Shown here: positions 38,760 through 50,632 of the stretch, in pieces
How positions within the stretch are numbered: position 1 is the first letter of the stretch
Layout: each line of letters opens with the position of its first letter
Source of the DNA: Panorpa germanica
Taxonomy: Eukaryota; Arthropoda; Insecta; Mecoptera; Panorpidae
Reading direction: 5' to 3'
Length of the DNA stretch: 64,000 nucleotides
Assembly (NCBI GenBank): GCA_963678705.1
Contig: OY783212.1
Span: 9,424,001 to 9,488,000 of the forward strand
Notes under the pieces: generated by a model
The model's input: the letters and a program-made list of their open reading frames with translations, nothing else
Database searches by the model: none
Told to the model about the DNA's origin: nothing
Made by a program: the position numbers and the translations under genes

Positions 38760-41328
38760 GTTAAGCGTTACTAAGAATTACATAAAACTATAATATATAA
38801 ACTAGTACTATATTAAAAAAAAACAAGGTTTTGCAAGTGAGCGATAAACCGCTGCTCTATTAATAAATCAACTCCAAAATGCGCGGGTTACGTTATTTAC
38901 TGGAGAGTTGGTATACTCGCCAGTACAATTATTTGATATAAATCTAATGGCCGGCAAGATAATCTACAACTGTTTTATACCAAAAGAAAGAAACATTAAA
39001 AGTAACTTTCAAAAAGCGAGATATATTACTATGAGCTTAATACTTTTCCAAAGAAAATCTTATAAAAACGAAGAAAAATAGTTTATCGGACATAGCTTTA
39101 ATTTGGAGAGAATCATTTATGTGTCAGTTTGTGACCTTAAAACATCGCATGTTTTTTTTTATTTTTTATTTTTATATATACTCCATATAAATCCGATTTG
39201 TGCTTAGTTAAGCAACTCTGGCTGACAAAAAACTTCAAGTATACTACGCGATAACACAGCAGGCGGAATCGGAGTGGGGGTTGGGATCGAGGAGGCAGTG
39301 TGGGAGGAGGAAACTGGAGAAGAAGGACAAAAAACCACCATCGTGCTATTGTAAAATACTCCAACATATCGATATATCTTCTATATACGAGTTCATGTAC
39401 ATATTACATATTATATACATATATAAACTCATTGTTCGATTCATGTTCGTGACATTTAATAAAAAAGCGCAATCTATTTAGTATAATTTATGATGCTTCG
39501 GTTTCCTTTTACAAATGAAACTGTATCACACATTACAAAACAATATTTAACAATGGAAATAGATAACAAACAAGCACATTGTTTGGAGTAACAAATACTG
39601 TGCTGTGCGACAGATGTATTTAAAAAATATATATCCAATTGCAAAAGCAAACATAAAAAATACTTTTAATATATGTAATGAAACAGTTAAATAAGTTAAC
39701 AGCTTAAATCTGACTGAAACGTATTATTGCATTCAGTTTAAACAAATAAATAATTTAATAAATCTGTGTACTGCCCTAATGTAGAAGCTGTTGCAGCAAT
39801 TCAGGGGTATTTAGACACTATATATTTATAGGAAGCCAAGACCTAAACCATCGTCAGACTGTGAGACTGTGTACCGTGTCTAATTTCTGTAAAACCGTTC
39901 AAAATATATAAAAATAAATATATATATGATGACACTTTTGTTTGTTTTAACTTTAAACTGATTTCTTTTGTAAAATGCGATCTCTTTTACGCAAAAAAGT
40001 GTAAAAGAGAGATGTAGAAGACGTATAAGTGTAACGTCAGTTTCGATATTATGATTTTGAAAACAAAGAAAATTAAATCGATTACTTATAGAGTCGGTAT
40101 TGATGTGGCAACACAGTAGTTGAAATGTGAAATAGTCTTATCTACGTCAAATTTGGAATATTTAGAGAAGTAAAAACGCTAAAGAAATGGGTTCACAATC
40201 ACAAACGAATTGCAGAAAAGACAAATAAAATCACAATTTGATGCTACAGTCCAAGATCTGCACCGATGGCGGCTCTAGGTAGTTAGGACCAGATTATTCT
40301 GACACTCATTTGAGCTTATTAAGGTAACTTGTAATGGAGGAAGTCGAAGTTCAGATGACAAATTGATTTTAAAAAGATCTTAAACAATTTGAAAGAAAGG
40401 AATTACTGGATTGTCAAAAGAAAATTATAGCTTTAAAGAATAATTAGGTTGAAAATAAAATAAAGAGGCACTATATTAAATATAAATTGAGAGTAATTGC
40501 CACTGGATGAAATTTAAGTTAAAATTGCAATTGCCATTTTACTGCACTGCAAAGCATCAGGGTGAATTCTACTTTTAACTTAAGATTTGAAATGCAGTAA
40601 ATACTAACTTTATTTTATACTAAAATAATAATGACCACGTTAATAAATATTGTATAATTCAATATTCACAAAATTTAAAATATATCAATACATGGTGCTG
40701 CCATCTCTATATAAATAGTATCATTATTTTGTTATTTTATTTGGTCAATAAAATAAAAGGACTACACAAACTTTCCACAACTTTAATTAACACAATCGCG
40801 GTCAATCCAGCAAATAATTGAAATTGTAACAAGACAAGCAGAAAATTACAACAATACGAAGAAATGGGTGCTATTAATAGAAAGAGAATTAATTGCAGTA
40901 GTATAAGTATTTGCGTTATTTAGATTGTTATTAAATACAGACTGAAAATAGCACTGTAATATTCAATGGAAAATAAATGTTTTACGAAGAATAATACTTA
41001 CTAACTTAACTTTATCTTTAATATTTCTTTGTTTTACTTTTTCTGATCTATATACTTAACGGATATTGTTTTGTGTAAGTTGATAATACGGAAACAGGAA
41101 GTGAGTTATATTAAAAGTGTTTTGTTTATTGTTTTATTTGATATATTTGTTCAAGACTTTCAATTTAGAGATAGAGAAGAATATTATTGGGAATACACTG
41201 TTAATAAATTTGATAAGATTGGCCTAATTATATATCTTCTTATATTTCTAAGATTCGTTCTGATAAATAGTTTGTCTCTTTTTTGTGATTTAGCTCTTTT
41301 ATCTAAGTAGTATGTTTAATAAAAGTAG
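38760..41328. other. Intergenic or intronic, nothing recognised
   Basis: AT-rich sequence, no supportable exon or element. Confidence 0.45.
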
Positions 41329-41695
41329 AATACGACACAGTTGGGCGAGAGCATTGATGCTTGAGTCTGACTACTGTGTCTCCGGGTTCGTTCCCTGGGC
41401 CAGAGATATATTTTCTGGGTTTGGTAAAATCAGGTTGTGTGCAACCATAGAAATAAATATTGAAAAAAAAAATGATCACAAAAAGAAAAATTCGACAAGG
41501 AAAATAGAAAAAGGGAAACGGAAGAAAAGAACAGCTTTAGAAGAGATTGGGTGGAATTGGGAACATCATAGTTAAGGCGATTCCTGTGTCATATCAAGAT
41601 GCTGAAATAGAAAAAAGATGCGGATGTTGAACGTTGAATGATTGGAGAAGCATCGATGGAGGAATTTGGGATGTAATAAAGAAAGAAGCTGATAT
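41329..41695 (+). mobile_element. tRNA-derived SINE, copy 2
   Basis: A plus-strand copy of the family at 3,211-3,730. The head has an A-box-like GTTGGGCGAGAGC and a B-box-like GGGTTCGTTCCC about 45 bp later. Then come TATATTTTCTGGGTTTGG, GTTGTGTGCAACCATAG and the purine-rich body. It runs directly into the left arm of the palindrome at 41,652. The 79- and 87-codon ORFs nearby are not genes. Confidence 0.65.
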
Positions 41696-41739
41696 ATATC
41701 AGCTTCTTTCTTTATTACATCCCAAATTCCTCCATCGAT
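41652..41739. repeat. 88-bp perfect palindrome
   Basis: Two 44-bp arms meet with no spacer between 41,695 and 41,696 (centre GATATATATC). The left arm starts ATCGATGGAGGAATTTGGG and the right arm ends CCCAAATTCCTCCATCGAT. The arms are SINE body sequence. Confidence 0.97.
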
Positions 41740-41849
41740 ATATATGGATATATATTCGATATATATTCCATATATATGGAAAAAAGAATTATGACAAATT
41801 GTATAAGTTATGTGTTATAAGAAAATGTATATAAAAATATACAAGGGTA

Positions 41850-42190
41850 GTTTGATAATTCAGTGACTTTTTTAAAAAAAAAAAGCGCTTTATTTCTCAA
41901 TAAAAGATTTTTTATTTGGCAAAAAAGCGATTTATTTATCAACATAGTCTCCTTTAAGCTCGATACATCTAGTCCAGCGTTTTTACAATTTCTTTATTCC
42001 TCCCAAATAATAGGATTTCTGAAGGCTCTCAAAATAGGCGCTTGGTATAGCAATGTCCTTTTTGTTAGGAACAAATCTTTTACTGCTCAGTCGCTTCGTC
42101 TGGTGTGCAAACATGAAATAGTCGCAGGTGACAAAATCTGGAGAATATGGTGGATTCTAAAGTTGTTCTCCTTTCCCATCTTCAACCCTG
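41850..42190 (-). pseudogene. Mariner transposase C-terminal fragment
   Basis: Read on the minus strand, one frame from 42,156 to the stop at 41,932 gives PPYSPDFVTCDYF (the region of the third catalytic Asp of mariner DD34D transposases) and ends KRWTRCIELKGDYVDK, the characteristic mariner C-terminus. The frame is interrupted by a TAA inside it (KKL-stop-KRW) and a TAG just upstream of PPYSPD. The N-terminal DNA-binding region and first two catalytic Asp residues are absent. The element edge near 41,850 (ACAAGGGTAGTTTGA) may be the terminal repeat. A dead copy. Confidence 0.85.
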
Positions 42191-43848
42191 ATGTCACCAC
42201 GACTGTGACATGCGCCTTTAACTGACCCTACATTTTACATAAGGCTGAAGCGTAAATCATGATTAAATACATCATACATAATTCTTTCAGATGCTAAATA
42301 TCAAATAAAACTGAAGTTAGTAATTCTTTATTTTTTTGAAATTCTTTTTGAATACTGTTTTAAAACCGGTATTAAAATAAATACAAATGCACTCTAAGCT
42401 TCATATGTGGCTAGTAAAATTGAATATTATTTTAGCAACATTTTACTCACATCATCCAGTATTTTTGGTGATGCGGTGAATATTTTTGAAACATTGCACC
42501 GACGCTATTCTAGCTTTTATCACTAACATTTTTGCAAGCGCTTATTGATGGTGATGAGAGTTCAAACGATTCTGGTCCGAGCCCAGCTTTTATTTCAACT
42601 GTTCATAAAAAGCAAATATGATTTCACGTTTTCAAGTGTTTGACAGCGAGCATTTATTGGAGCCATTGGAGGTTTTGGAATTAAATTTTTATTTATCACA
42701 TTTTGTTTGATTAGTTTTTATTTGATTTTATTTTTGCAATACATTTTTATAACTACATTTATTTTAAAATAATTAAATATAATAAAAAAAAATATATTCG
42801 AGTTATATGCAGAGTCGCATTATGACTTAGAGCCCGCATCAAGGAAATTTTGTATTTCTTTTTGAAAAAATTCTACATTTTCTGCTATAAGAAGATTTAT
42901 AATGTTGTTAATGAAGAGTCTCACTAAGCATATTGGCCTAAGGAAGTTTCTTAGTTTGATCCGTACATAGAACATAGTGTGATCCAGACATGCTTTAATT
43001 GTGGTTTGATGTTACTTTCTCAGATGGCTACATATATTTTGCAAGATATTAGTAGATGTTATCAGTCCGCTTTTAAGCATAAGCAAGATTGACACGTGCA
43101 TTATGAAATACTCGCTGTATATAGGAGTTAGGAAGGACTACAGTTTGTGTCTAGGGGCCCACCAATCCTAAAGTTGGCCCAGGATGTTGCACTGTTATTC
43201 GACCATGGAAACGAATGTTTATTTTTTAATTGACAAAAACTAAACCTAAAAACATAGCGAGTTAAGTTTGGGAAACGTACTTAACAAAAAAACTTTATTA
43301 TTTTAAATACAAGTTAATTTTATTGATTATAATGATATGTAATTGTTTGGTATAACAGAGAAGCGACTAATGTGCTCAGAGCTCTGTTGGTGACTCATCT
43401 TTTTTTGTTTCTTTCATACAGTACTTATACTGTATATCTTATCTTTATGCAAAGATGTTTCTACATCTTTGTTATTGTTAAGACTTAATCTTATACTGTG
43501 TTGATAGAATTTTGCAAATGATAGTTGTATTATTTGCTGACTCTATTTGTTATTCATAGTATTGTATTGTGATTATAGAGATGTATATTCAAAGTTAACT
43601 AGCGCAAGTTCGGGAATCGAAGGCTTGGTCACTGTGCTGTTAAAACAACAGTTAAAACATTTTTAAAATAAAAACAGTACTAAATCTAAGTTTATTTCTG
43701 GGTGATTTGGTTTTAGCGTGTTTATCATAATGGCTGTAGTTTTATGCCTGCATTATGTTATAAGCACTAAACTCACTCATACATAAACATTTAAACTTTT
43801 CGATTTTATGTGCGAGTGTAAAGAGCCGATAAATTCACAATTGTAAGA
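42191..43848. other. Intergenic or intronic; may include LINE 5' region
   Basis: No gene recognised. The last few hundred bases may belong to the LINE at 43,849, but the 5' boundary cannot be placed. Confidence 0.4.
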
Positions 43849-44598
43849 ATGCACAATATAGAATATGAAATTCAAGATATAACGATACAACACGCACTAC
43901 AAGGATATGGTACAGTTATTAGCATCAAAAAAGAAACATGGGGTAGAGATATGCCTTTCCCAGTTTATAACGGAACAAGAGCAATAAAGATGATTTTAAA
44001 GAAAGAAATCCCGTCGTATATACCAATGATTGGCAGAAAGGTTTGGGTTAGCTATGCTACCCAAAAGAAAACTTGTAGGTTTTGTGATAGAGAAGACCAT
44101 TTAGGACAAGATTGCCCTACTAAAATTAGCAACAGAATAAATTCAAATGGTTTCGCACGCAGCTATGCAGCCATTGCGGGGAATACAATGAATAACAAAG
44201 CGGTAACTGATTGTGTTGTTCCAACTGAATCAAAAAATGAAGAATTAAGTTTTGTCAATAATTCAATTTTTCCACCCTTAATGCCAAAGAATACGCAAAA
44301 TGAAACAAAAATCATTTCAACAGCTACTAATGATGATACTATTGCGATTGTAAATAATAATGATAATTTGTCCAAAATTCCTACAGCACACAAAGAAATT
44401 AAGAGAAAAATTGTAGAATCATCGTCAAATGAAGATACTTTGGCAAATTCTGAAATTGAAGATTGCTCAGATAATTCCGCTGCATCCAAAATGGATATAG
44501 GATTGGAAAAAAAAGATAAGAAAAATAACAAAAGACCAAAGAAACAAAAAAAAGTGACAGGAAAAGCAATGGATATAAAAGATAAAACAATTGAATAA
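43849..44598 (+). CDS. LINE ORF1 (gag-like), open reading frame
   Basis: The nucleic-acid-binding ORF1 protein of a non-LTR retrotransposon, 249 residues from the ATG at 43,849. The N-terminal part (about 1-70) has an RRM-like pattern (HALQGYGTVISIKKETWG...YNGTRAIKM) typical of insect LINE gag proteins. A single CCHC zinc knuckle follows (C76-x2-C79-x4-H84-x4-C89, CRFCDREDHLGQDC). The rest is a low-complexity hydrophilic tail ending in Lys-rich KKNNKRPKKQKK. Retroelement gags often carry more sequence before the RRM-like part; an in-frame stop lies shortly upstream, so this copy may be N-terminally truncated. ORF2 begins 28 bp downstream. The frame is intact although its partner ORF2 is destroyed. 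Confidence 0.82.
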   Translation: MHNIEYEIQDITIQHALQGYGTVISIKKETWGRDMPFPVYNGTRAIKMILKKEIPSYIPMIGRKVWVSYATQKKTCRFCDREDHLGQDCPTKISNRINSNGFARSYAAIAGNTMNNKAVTDCVVPTESKNEELSFVNNSIFPPLMPKNTQNETKIISTATNDDTIAIVNNNDNLSKIPTAHKEIKRKIVESSSNEDTLANSEIEDCSDNSAASKMDIGLEKKDKKNNKRPKKQKKVTGKAMDIKDKTIE

Positions 44599-44625
44599 CC
44601 TTAATTTATTCAATATCTTATTAAT

Positions 44626-45226
44626 ATGGTACTAAGAACATTTGCAACATTTAATATCAATGGATTATCCTCTGTAACATCTAAAATTATGCTGAAACAA
44701 TTTATTATAGACCACGATTTGGACATAATTTTATTACAAGAAGTTAATATAGAAAATTTAAGTTTCTTTAAACCTTATTCCTATATCTCGAACATTGGCA
44801 TAAATAATTGAGGAACTGCAATTTTGTTAAGGCCTGGAATAGAAGCTACAGATTGCATATGTGAAGAAGATGGACGTATCCTATCGATAACTGTTGAAGA
44901 TTAACTTTAGACTACCTCTAATCATTGCTGGCGATTTTAACTGTGTGCTGAACCAGAGAGACCAACTTGGGAATCTAAACTTCTGTTCTGGATTAAATAG
45001 GTTAATAACTGAACGAATTCTATCTGATATTTGGATCCTCAAGAATAAAACTAAACAGGGCTTCACTTACTTTAGGGGAATGAACATAGCATCAAGAATT
45101 GATAGAGTTTATGTTTCTGAAGATAGCCCTCACTGTAGAATACTCCTACTATAAAATGTTTTACTAAGATCCTTGTTTTGTAGTTGTAATATTAAGAAAT
45201 AAATGAATATCAATATAAAAAAAAAA
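44626..45226 (+). pseudogene. LINE ORF2 remnant, endonuclease only
   Basis: ORF2 starts at the ATG at 44,626 with the APE-type endonuclease opening (TFATFNINGL, then IILLQEV). It stops at a TGA after about 61 codons, and the same frame resumes (GTAILLRPGIEA). Near 44,903 a deletion or shift joins it to another frame with the catalytic-core motif LIIAGDFNCVLN, then GFTYFRG and SRIDRVYVS. It ends at about 45,153, and a short 3' region with an A-tract at 45,217-45,226 follows. All of the reverse transcriptase is missing, so this copy cannot move itself. ORF1 just upstream remains open. Confidence 0.82.
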
Positions 45227-46244
45227 GTGTGGTGCTAAAATTTATTTTTATATTTGCAACTACAAATTAAATGACTATTAATTATTATATTACATAACGA
45301 ATGCATGTAATTATAATGTATTTTTAAAACATTAAACCAAGTGCATGTATACATATATAGTCGTATTTAGTTTACAGTATTTCCGTGAACGAAATAAACT
45401 GCATTTTAATATTATTTAACAACAAACTCCAAAGTGCATTTGCTGGAAGTGAATTTATGGGTTTTACGTTTTATGACTCGAACTTTTTGGATCATTAAAT
45501 TATGTTTTACATTACGTTTATGTAATTTTAAAACAGTGTACTCGTAAAATGAAATATTCAACCTCTGGAAAAAGAGTAATGAAATGGGTGTTGGGATAGC
45601 TGCGAAGGTGCACGCCAGGTTACGAGCTAGTGATGGAAGGCAAATGAGCAAGATAACATATGCAACACGAGCGGGAGAAAAGATGAATGTAAAAATAGGT
45701 CAAAGAAAGTTAGCGATGATGAAGAAGATGAAGAAAGAAAGGCATTAAATAGTACAATAAGAACCAAGATACTGTATAATAATATGTCAAAAGAAAGCAA
45801 AGTTCTAACAAAAAACAAGAGCAAGATTTGGGTCTTTTGAGATCGGGTTACTCTTCGATGCAACTTTATTGAAAAGTAACTAAACAGATATGAAATGAAT
45901 GGAAAGCAAATAAAAGACACACAGAAACAAAGACGACGATCGTATCCAATGCAACGTTGTTTCGAAATTTCAAGTCAATCAATCGACCGACTACTTTTCG
46001 AATTTTGTGAGCACAACTTACGCAGGCTGCAAGATGTCGAAGGATATGTCTTCTCTTCTCCTTCCCAAGCATTTGATGCGAACAATGTGGACTTTAACAG
46101 TATTGAATAACTAAACCTCTTGACTTACTTTTTGAGATATTATTAATTATTAAAACAATAAAAGAAAATCACTGATTTGTTAAAATGTTTTTGACTTGTG
46201 GTTTATAAATTAACTCTGTTCGTTTACAACCATTTTAATTACAT
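45227..46244. other. Intergenic; coding-like stretch of unknown origin
   Basis: One plus-strand frame from about 45,549 to 45,747 is open for 66 codons (IFNLWKKSNEMGVG...) with Lys/Met-rich composition, and a 71-codon ORF follows at 45,895-46,110. I recognise neither, and no domain is visible. Possibly a decayed transposon. Confidence 0.25.
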
Positions 46245-46472
46245 TTAATTAAATTTTACCTTTTTGAGAGGAACGGAAATGAAAAATTGTAGTATTATTG
46301 CTCGTATATTACCGTGTTCAGTTTCACCCTTATTAAAAGGGTTATTATCACTTATACTAAAGAATTTTTCAATGTTTCTCGGGTTACCTATTGGAATTTG
46401 TACAATTTTGATAGGTGGTTTTCTTGTGTAATATTTTAAATCGCTTTCAGGATCACTGTCTTTTTTTGCCAT
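46245..46472 (-). CDS. Small hypothetical ORF (75 codons)
   Basis: Starts at ATG (46,472 on the minus strand), MAKKDSDPESDLKYYTRKPP, and stops at 46,245. It is charged at the N-terminus and more hydrophobic at the end. I recognise no family, there is no clear splice or poly(A) signal, and it may well be chance. Confidence 0.15.
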   Translation of the reverse strand: MAKKDSDPESDLKYYTRKPPIKIVQIPIGNPRNIEKFFSISDNNPFNKGETEHGNIRAIILQFFISVPLKKVKFN

Positions 46473-46546
46473 AGAATCTGAACTGCAACTTACTCAACCT
46501 CATAACTTATTCTGCAGAGATGTCATTTCATGTATTAGACCAAACC

Positions 46547-46680
46547 ATTACCACCTTGCAAATAAACCTGTTATAAAATTTATAACAGGTTTAAACTGTT
46601 AATAAGCCTATCCGGACGGGCTTTATATCTGGTATAAATTTAAACAGTTTTTAAACAGATTTATTTGTAAAGCGGTTAAA
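46547..46680. repeat. Imperfect palindromic element
   Basis: About 65-bp arms around a centre near TCCGGACGGG. The left arm contains GCAAATAAACCTGTT and the right arm AACAGATTTATTTGT. Within the left arm a 13-bp-arm hairpin sits at 46,565-46,591 (AACCTGTTATAAA, one base, then its complement). Looks like a small MITE; no duplication was resolved. Confidence 0.55.
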
Positions 46681-48742
46681 CTTTGTAGCCTGCCACGTAC
46701 GACTTACTGTCAAAGCATACTCATCTAGTCTTGTTTATTACTAGGAGCAACCTCTTTACAATCATATCACTTTACAAATATTGAAAAAAATTATTACGTA
46801 AACTGAAATCGGTGTTTATGTAAAATATTATTATCTGTGTTACACATACTACATCAAAATAAATCCTTAATTTAATTAAAACTGTTATATTAAATTAACT
46901 ATTATTACCGCTATCCACTTCGGCTATAATACATTTTATAGTATAATTATTTGATGGTCGTTGAAACAATTGTGTCGTCATAATTTCCCCATCCCTATCT
47001 TACTCCCCACCCTTATTTGAAGATTATCTCATCCCTTTGTCATTTACCACACATGTCAATAGTCCTTAGAAGTGTTGGTTGTCGTCCTGAGGGTGTCAGA
47101 ACAATAAGGGTAGTCTTGATTTGAGTATTGTCCTACATTTCGAGCTCTTACGAGGGCAGTAATCAGGTTTTGTCGGTCTAGCAGTGCTTCAAGGGCTGAT
47201 AAATTTCATCCAAATAGTTATAGTTTTAGACATTTAGCTAGAGTAAGTGTAATTCAAGTAACACAATTACATTTTCTATGAAAATGACTAGAATAAAATG
47301 TTAATTTTAGAAGTAATGTAACAATTGGTTTTCAAAAGGAAAATAAAGAAAATCCAATGGCATATAATAAAGCTATTAGCGTGAAAACGTTCTAACACTT
47401 CTAGTGTTTTAAATATACTATTGAAATCGTGGTTTTTATTTTATTGTTGACGTTTAAAAGTATATAGGATATAATAAATACTCGATTTTATTTATAGTTG
47501 TATAGTACGTCATTATTTGAAAACTTTATGGGTTGCCGAAACAGTTGTAAGCTCTGTGACGTTTAACTTTGTATCTCTTTTACACTTACAGTTTTATATA
47601 CATTATACACTCCATTTACATTTACGAAAGCATTTATATTTATAGATAAGTAACTGGTAAGTACATGTTACATAATACAAGTTACATAATTGTGTTTAGT
47701 TGATAACTATAACCTCAAAAATAAAAATACGAATTATGATGGTACTACATGTACTACAGTAAAGTATGGTGCAGGCAGTCATACACACTGACCATGTTAG
47801 ACTACGTTTGCAATACGTCTTTGGGTCCGTCTTTGGACCAGAAAAGGTTAATACGGAATAATTGCTACATAAATTGTGTTTGTGAATTAAGAAAATCTGT
47901 ACGCATCTGTACTCTGAAATGCTGAAACTATTACTGACTGTGCTTTGTTGGGACTACAAAAGGTACATCAACGTCTACAGGGGTATACCCAAACTTGGGA
48001 CTGCTGGGCTATTTGAAGAGATAAACCAAGAGTTATGACCCCACACCATCTTGTAGGATAGTACACACCAATCTTCCACCCTGAGTATGAGATTATATCG
48101 GATTATAATTCTGCCCAGGGGTGTACTTTGTTGAGCAAATCTTTGATTTTTTGATGAATGGTAATCTACAACTGATTATATGAATTTTTCACGGAGCTTA
48201 TTCTTCATTCACATTGCTTGAGCTAAGCTAAGGAACAAATAAACTATATTTTAATCTATTATATATTTTGACCATTTATATTGAAACCATTTGCCCATTT
48301 TTCGTAAAGCTGCAATTATTGCAGGATTATATCTATTATTGGATGCCCTTAAGGGGGAAAAGTAAGCTCGCCTGTCACATTTTATTTGTCGTAATATTTC
48401 ACGATATATTTTCGGTATATGATCCTGCCAACGAGTACAAATGAACAAATTATGTTTGCCAGTTCAAAACAAATTGACGTACCGACTTTGCGTTAAATCC
48501 CACTTCTGATTTAGGCACCAATATAAATATTTAACGAGCCTATGTATTTATTTACGACCTGACTGCTTTAGTCACGCTGAGAACATATTTTGTAGTTAAA
48601 ATCTTTCCAATATAATAAAAAACAATAATTTTAAAGGAAATGTTATTACATTCGTGCTACATGTGTTGTTTTATCATCATAACGAAGCACAACTTTTAGT
48701 CTGTTATACATCGAAATTTACTGACCATTGCGACAATCAATC
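46681..48742. other. Upstream flank of the P450, nothing recognised
   Basis: No gene. The last few hundred bases must hold the P450 promoter and 5' UTR; I see no decisive TATA box or initiator to report. Confidence 0.45.
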
Positions 48743-50388
48743 ATGGGACTTCTGTCAGAGAACGTGTGGTTAGAGTTAGCGGCAGTGTTTGTGGGAATTA
48801 TTCTAATAATAGTTTGGTATTTCAAGAGAGCGTTTTCCTATTGGGAAGAAAGAGGTGTGGCAACAGTGGCACCATCATTTCCAGCCGGTAATATTGGCCA
48901 ATTTGTTTTACAAAGGGCATCCTTAGAAACTATTTTTGATAAAATTTACAAGAAGCTAAAAGGTAAAGGATCATTTTCTGGTGTTTATTTGTTTAATACC
49001 CCAGGGATACTTGTGACTGATCCGAATCTTATGAAAACAGTGTTTGTGCGAGATTTCAAATATTTCCATGATCGTTCTATGTACTACAATGAAAAGGAGC
49101 CACTGTCTACGCAATTGTTCTTCATTAAAGGTGATAAGTGGAAATACTTACGAGAGAAGCTCACACCAACATTTACATCAGGTAAAATGAAGCTAATGTT
49201 CCCAATGATAATGAACTGCGGGGAACAATTAAAAGAACATTTAAAATGTATTGAAGAACAAAATGAAATTGAAATAAAAGATGTTATGGCTCGTTTCACT
49301 ATTGATGTCATTGGAACATGCATATTTGGTATTGAATGCAATTCATTAAAAGATCCCGATGCAGAATTGAGAAAGCAGAGTGTGAAAATGTTTGAAACAT
49401 CATTTTTACGAAACATAAAAGTTTTTCTGATGTCAAATAAAGCGCTCGCTGAACTGTTTGGAACAACTATGTTTGATAGTGAAATAACTACATTTTTCAG
49501 CAACCTTGTGAAGGAAACTGTTGAATATCGCGAAGAAAATAAGATAAGACGCAACGACTTCTTGGATCTCCTCATTCAATTGAAGAACAAAGGGTACATT
49601 GAAAGTGATTCTACAGAAGAAAAGAAAATCGGAATGTCGGAAGGTATTAATAAGGAAGGAAGGACAATAACTTTGAATGACGTTGCAGCGCAGGTCTTTC
49701 TGTTCTTTTTCGCAGGATTTGAAACATCGGCATCCACAATGAGTTTCTGTCTATATGAACTGAGCTTAAACAAAGTTGCGCAAGAGAAAGCACGACAGGA
49801 AATTAAACGCGTTGTGAACGAACATGGCGGACAAGTGACTTATGAATCGTTGTTCGAGATGCGTTACCTGGACCAGTGCATCTACGGTACGTTTAGTGAA
49901 AATCTCGACGTCACAATGTTTTAAATGAGTTGTACTCGTGTAATAACCAACGCGTTTTTGTTACAGAGGCGCTGCGAAAATATCCTTTGTTGGGCGTCCT
50001 AAACCGTGAATGTACAAGCGATTATAAAATGCCTGGAACAGAAATCATTGTCCCTAAAGGCATGCCGGTATTTATACCACTGTTTAGTCTTCACCACGAT
50101 CCAGAGTATTATCCTGATCCATACAAATATGATCCTGATCGTTTTTCTAAAGAAAACATAGAAAAGCGACCAAATTTCACATTTCTACCATTTGGAGAAG
50201 GTCCCAGGATATGCATAGCTTCGAGATTCGGAATGATGCAAACTCGCATTGGTTTGATCACTGTGCTCATGAACTATGACCTGGAAATTAGTGAGAAGAC
50301 TCCGAGACCGCTAAAGTTCAAACCAGTTACTCTTGTGAAGACTACAGATAGCGGCATATTTGTCAAATTACGTTCTTTAAGTAAATAA
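48743..50388 (+). CDS. Cytochrome P450, CYP6-like (clan 3), two exons
   Basis: A microsomal haem-thiolate monooxygenase of the insect CYP3 clan, a group that oxidises xenobiotics and plant toxins with electrons from NADPH-P450 reductase. Exon 1 is 48,743-49,886 and exon 2 is 49,967-50,388. The 80-bp intron (GTACGT...TTACAG) is phase 1, splitting the Glu codon of the ExxR motif. The start is the ATG at 48,743; an upstream in-frame TTG is not a eukaryotic start. Product: 521 residues, normal for CYP6. An N-terminal membrane anchor covers about residues 5-25. Then come WKYLR (C helix, W133), AGFETS (I helix, 324-329), EALR (K helix, 382-385), PDRF (438-441) and the haem loop FGEGPRICIA with Cys464. 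The usual Gly two residues after the Cys is Ala466. All catalytic landmarks are present, so I treat it as functional. The substrate is unknown. Confidence 0.93.
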
Positions 50389-50632
50389 ATTAAGTATCCG
50401 TAGACCACGAAACATGGATGATAACTTACATTCATGTAATATTTATTTAAAGAAACATGGTAATATTTAATCTAAAAGGTTCTTGTTTTGTAACTTAGTT
50501 ATTCTAAAAGCCTTTAATCCTTTAAAGGTATTATTATTGCTAAAAAGGTATTCCTATGTAGTTTTATGAGTAAAAAGGGTCGATTTACTTTTCAAAAGGT
50601 AGTAAAAAAATCACAAAATGTTGTAAATTAAG
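50389..50632 (+). other. P450 3' flank
   Basis: Probable 3' UTR and flank with several AAAAGGT-like repeats; ends at the poly-T of the inserted LINE. No single poly(A) signal stands out. Confidence 0.35.

Noticed and set aside
41312-41575. 87-codon ORF as a gene
   Set aside because: It lies wholly within the SINE head and purine-rich body.
48728-48742. P450 start at 48,728
   Set aside because: That codon is TTG; the first ATG is at 48,743 and is followed by a normal membrane anchor.
49930-50388. P450 as two genes or a frameshifted pseudogene
   Set aside because: A GTACGT...TTACAG 80-bp intron joins the two parts in phase at the ExxR motif, giving one normal-length protein.
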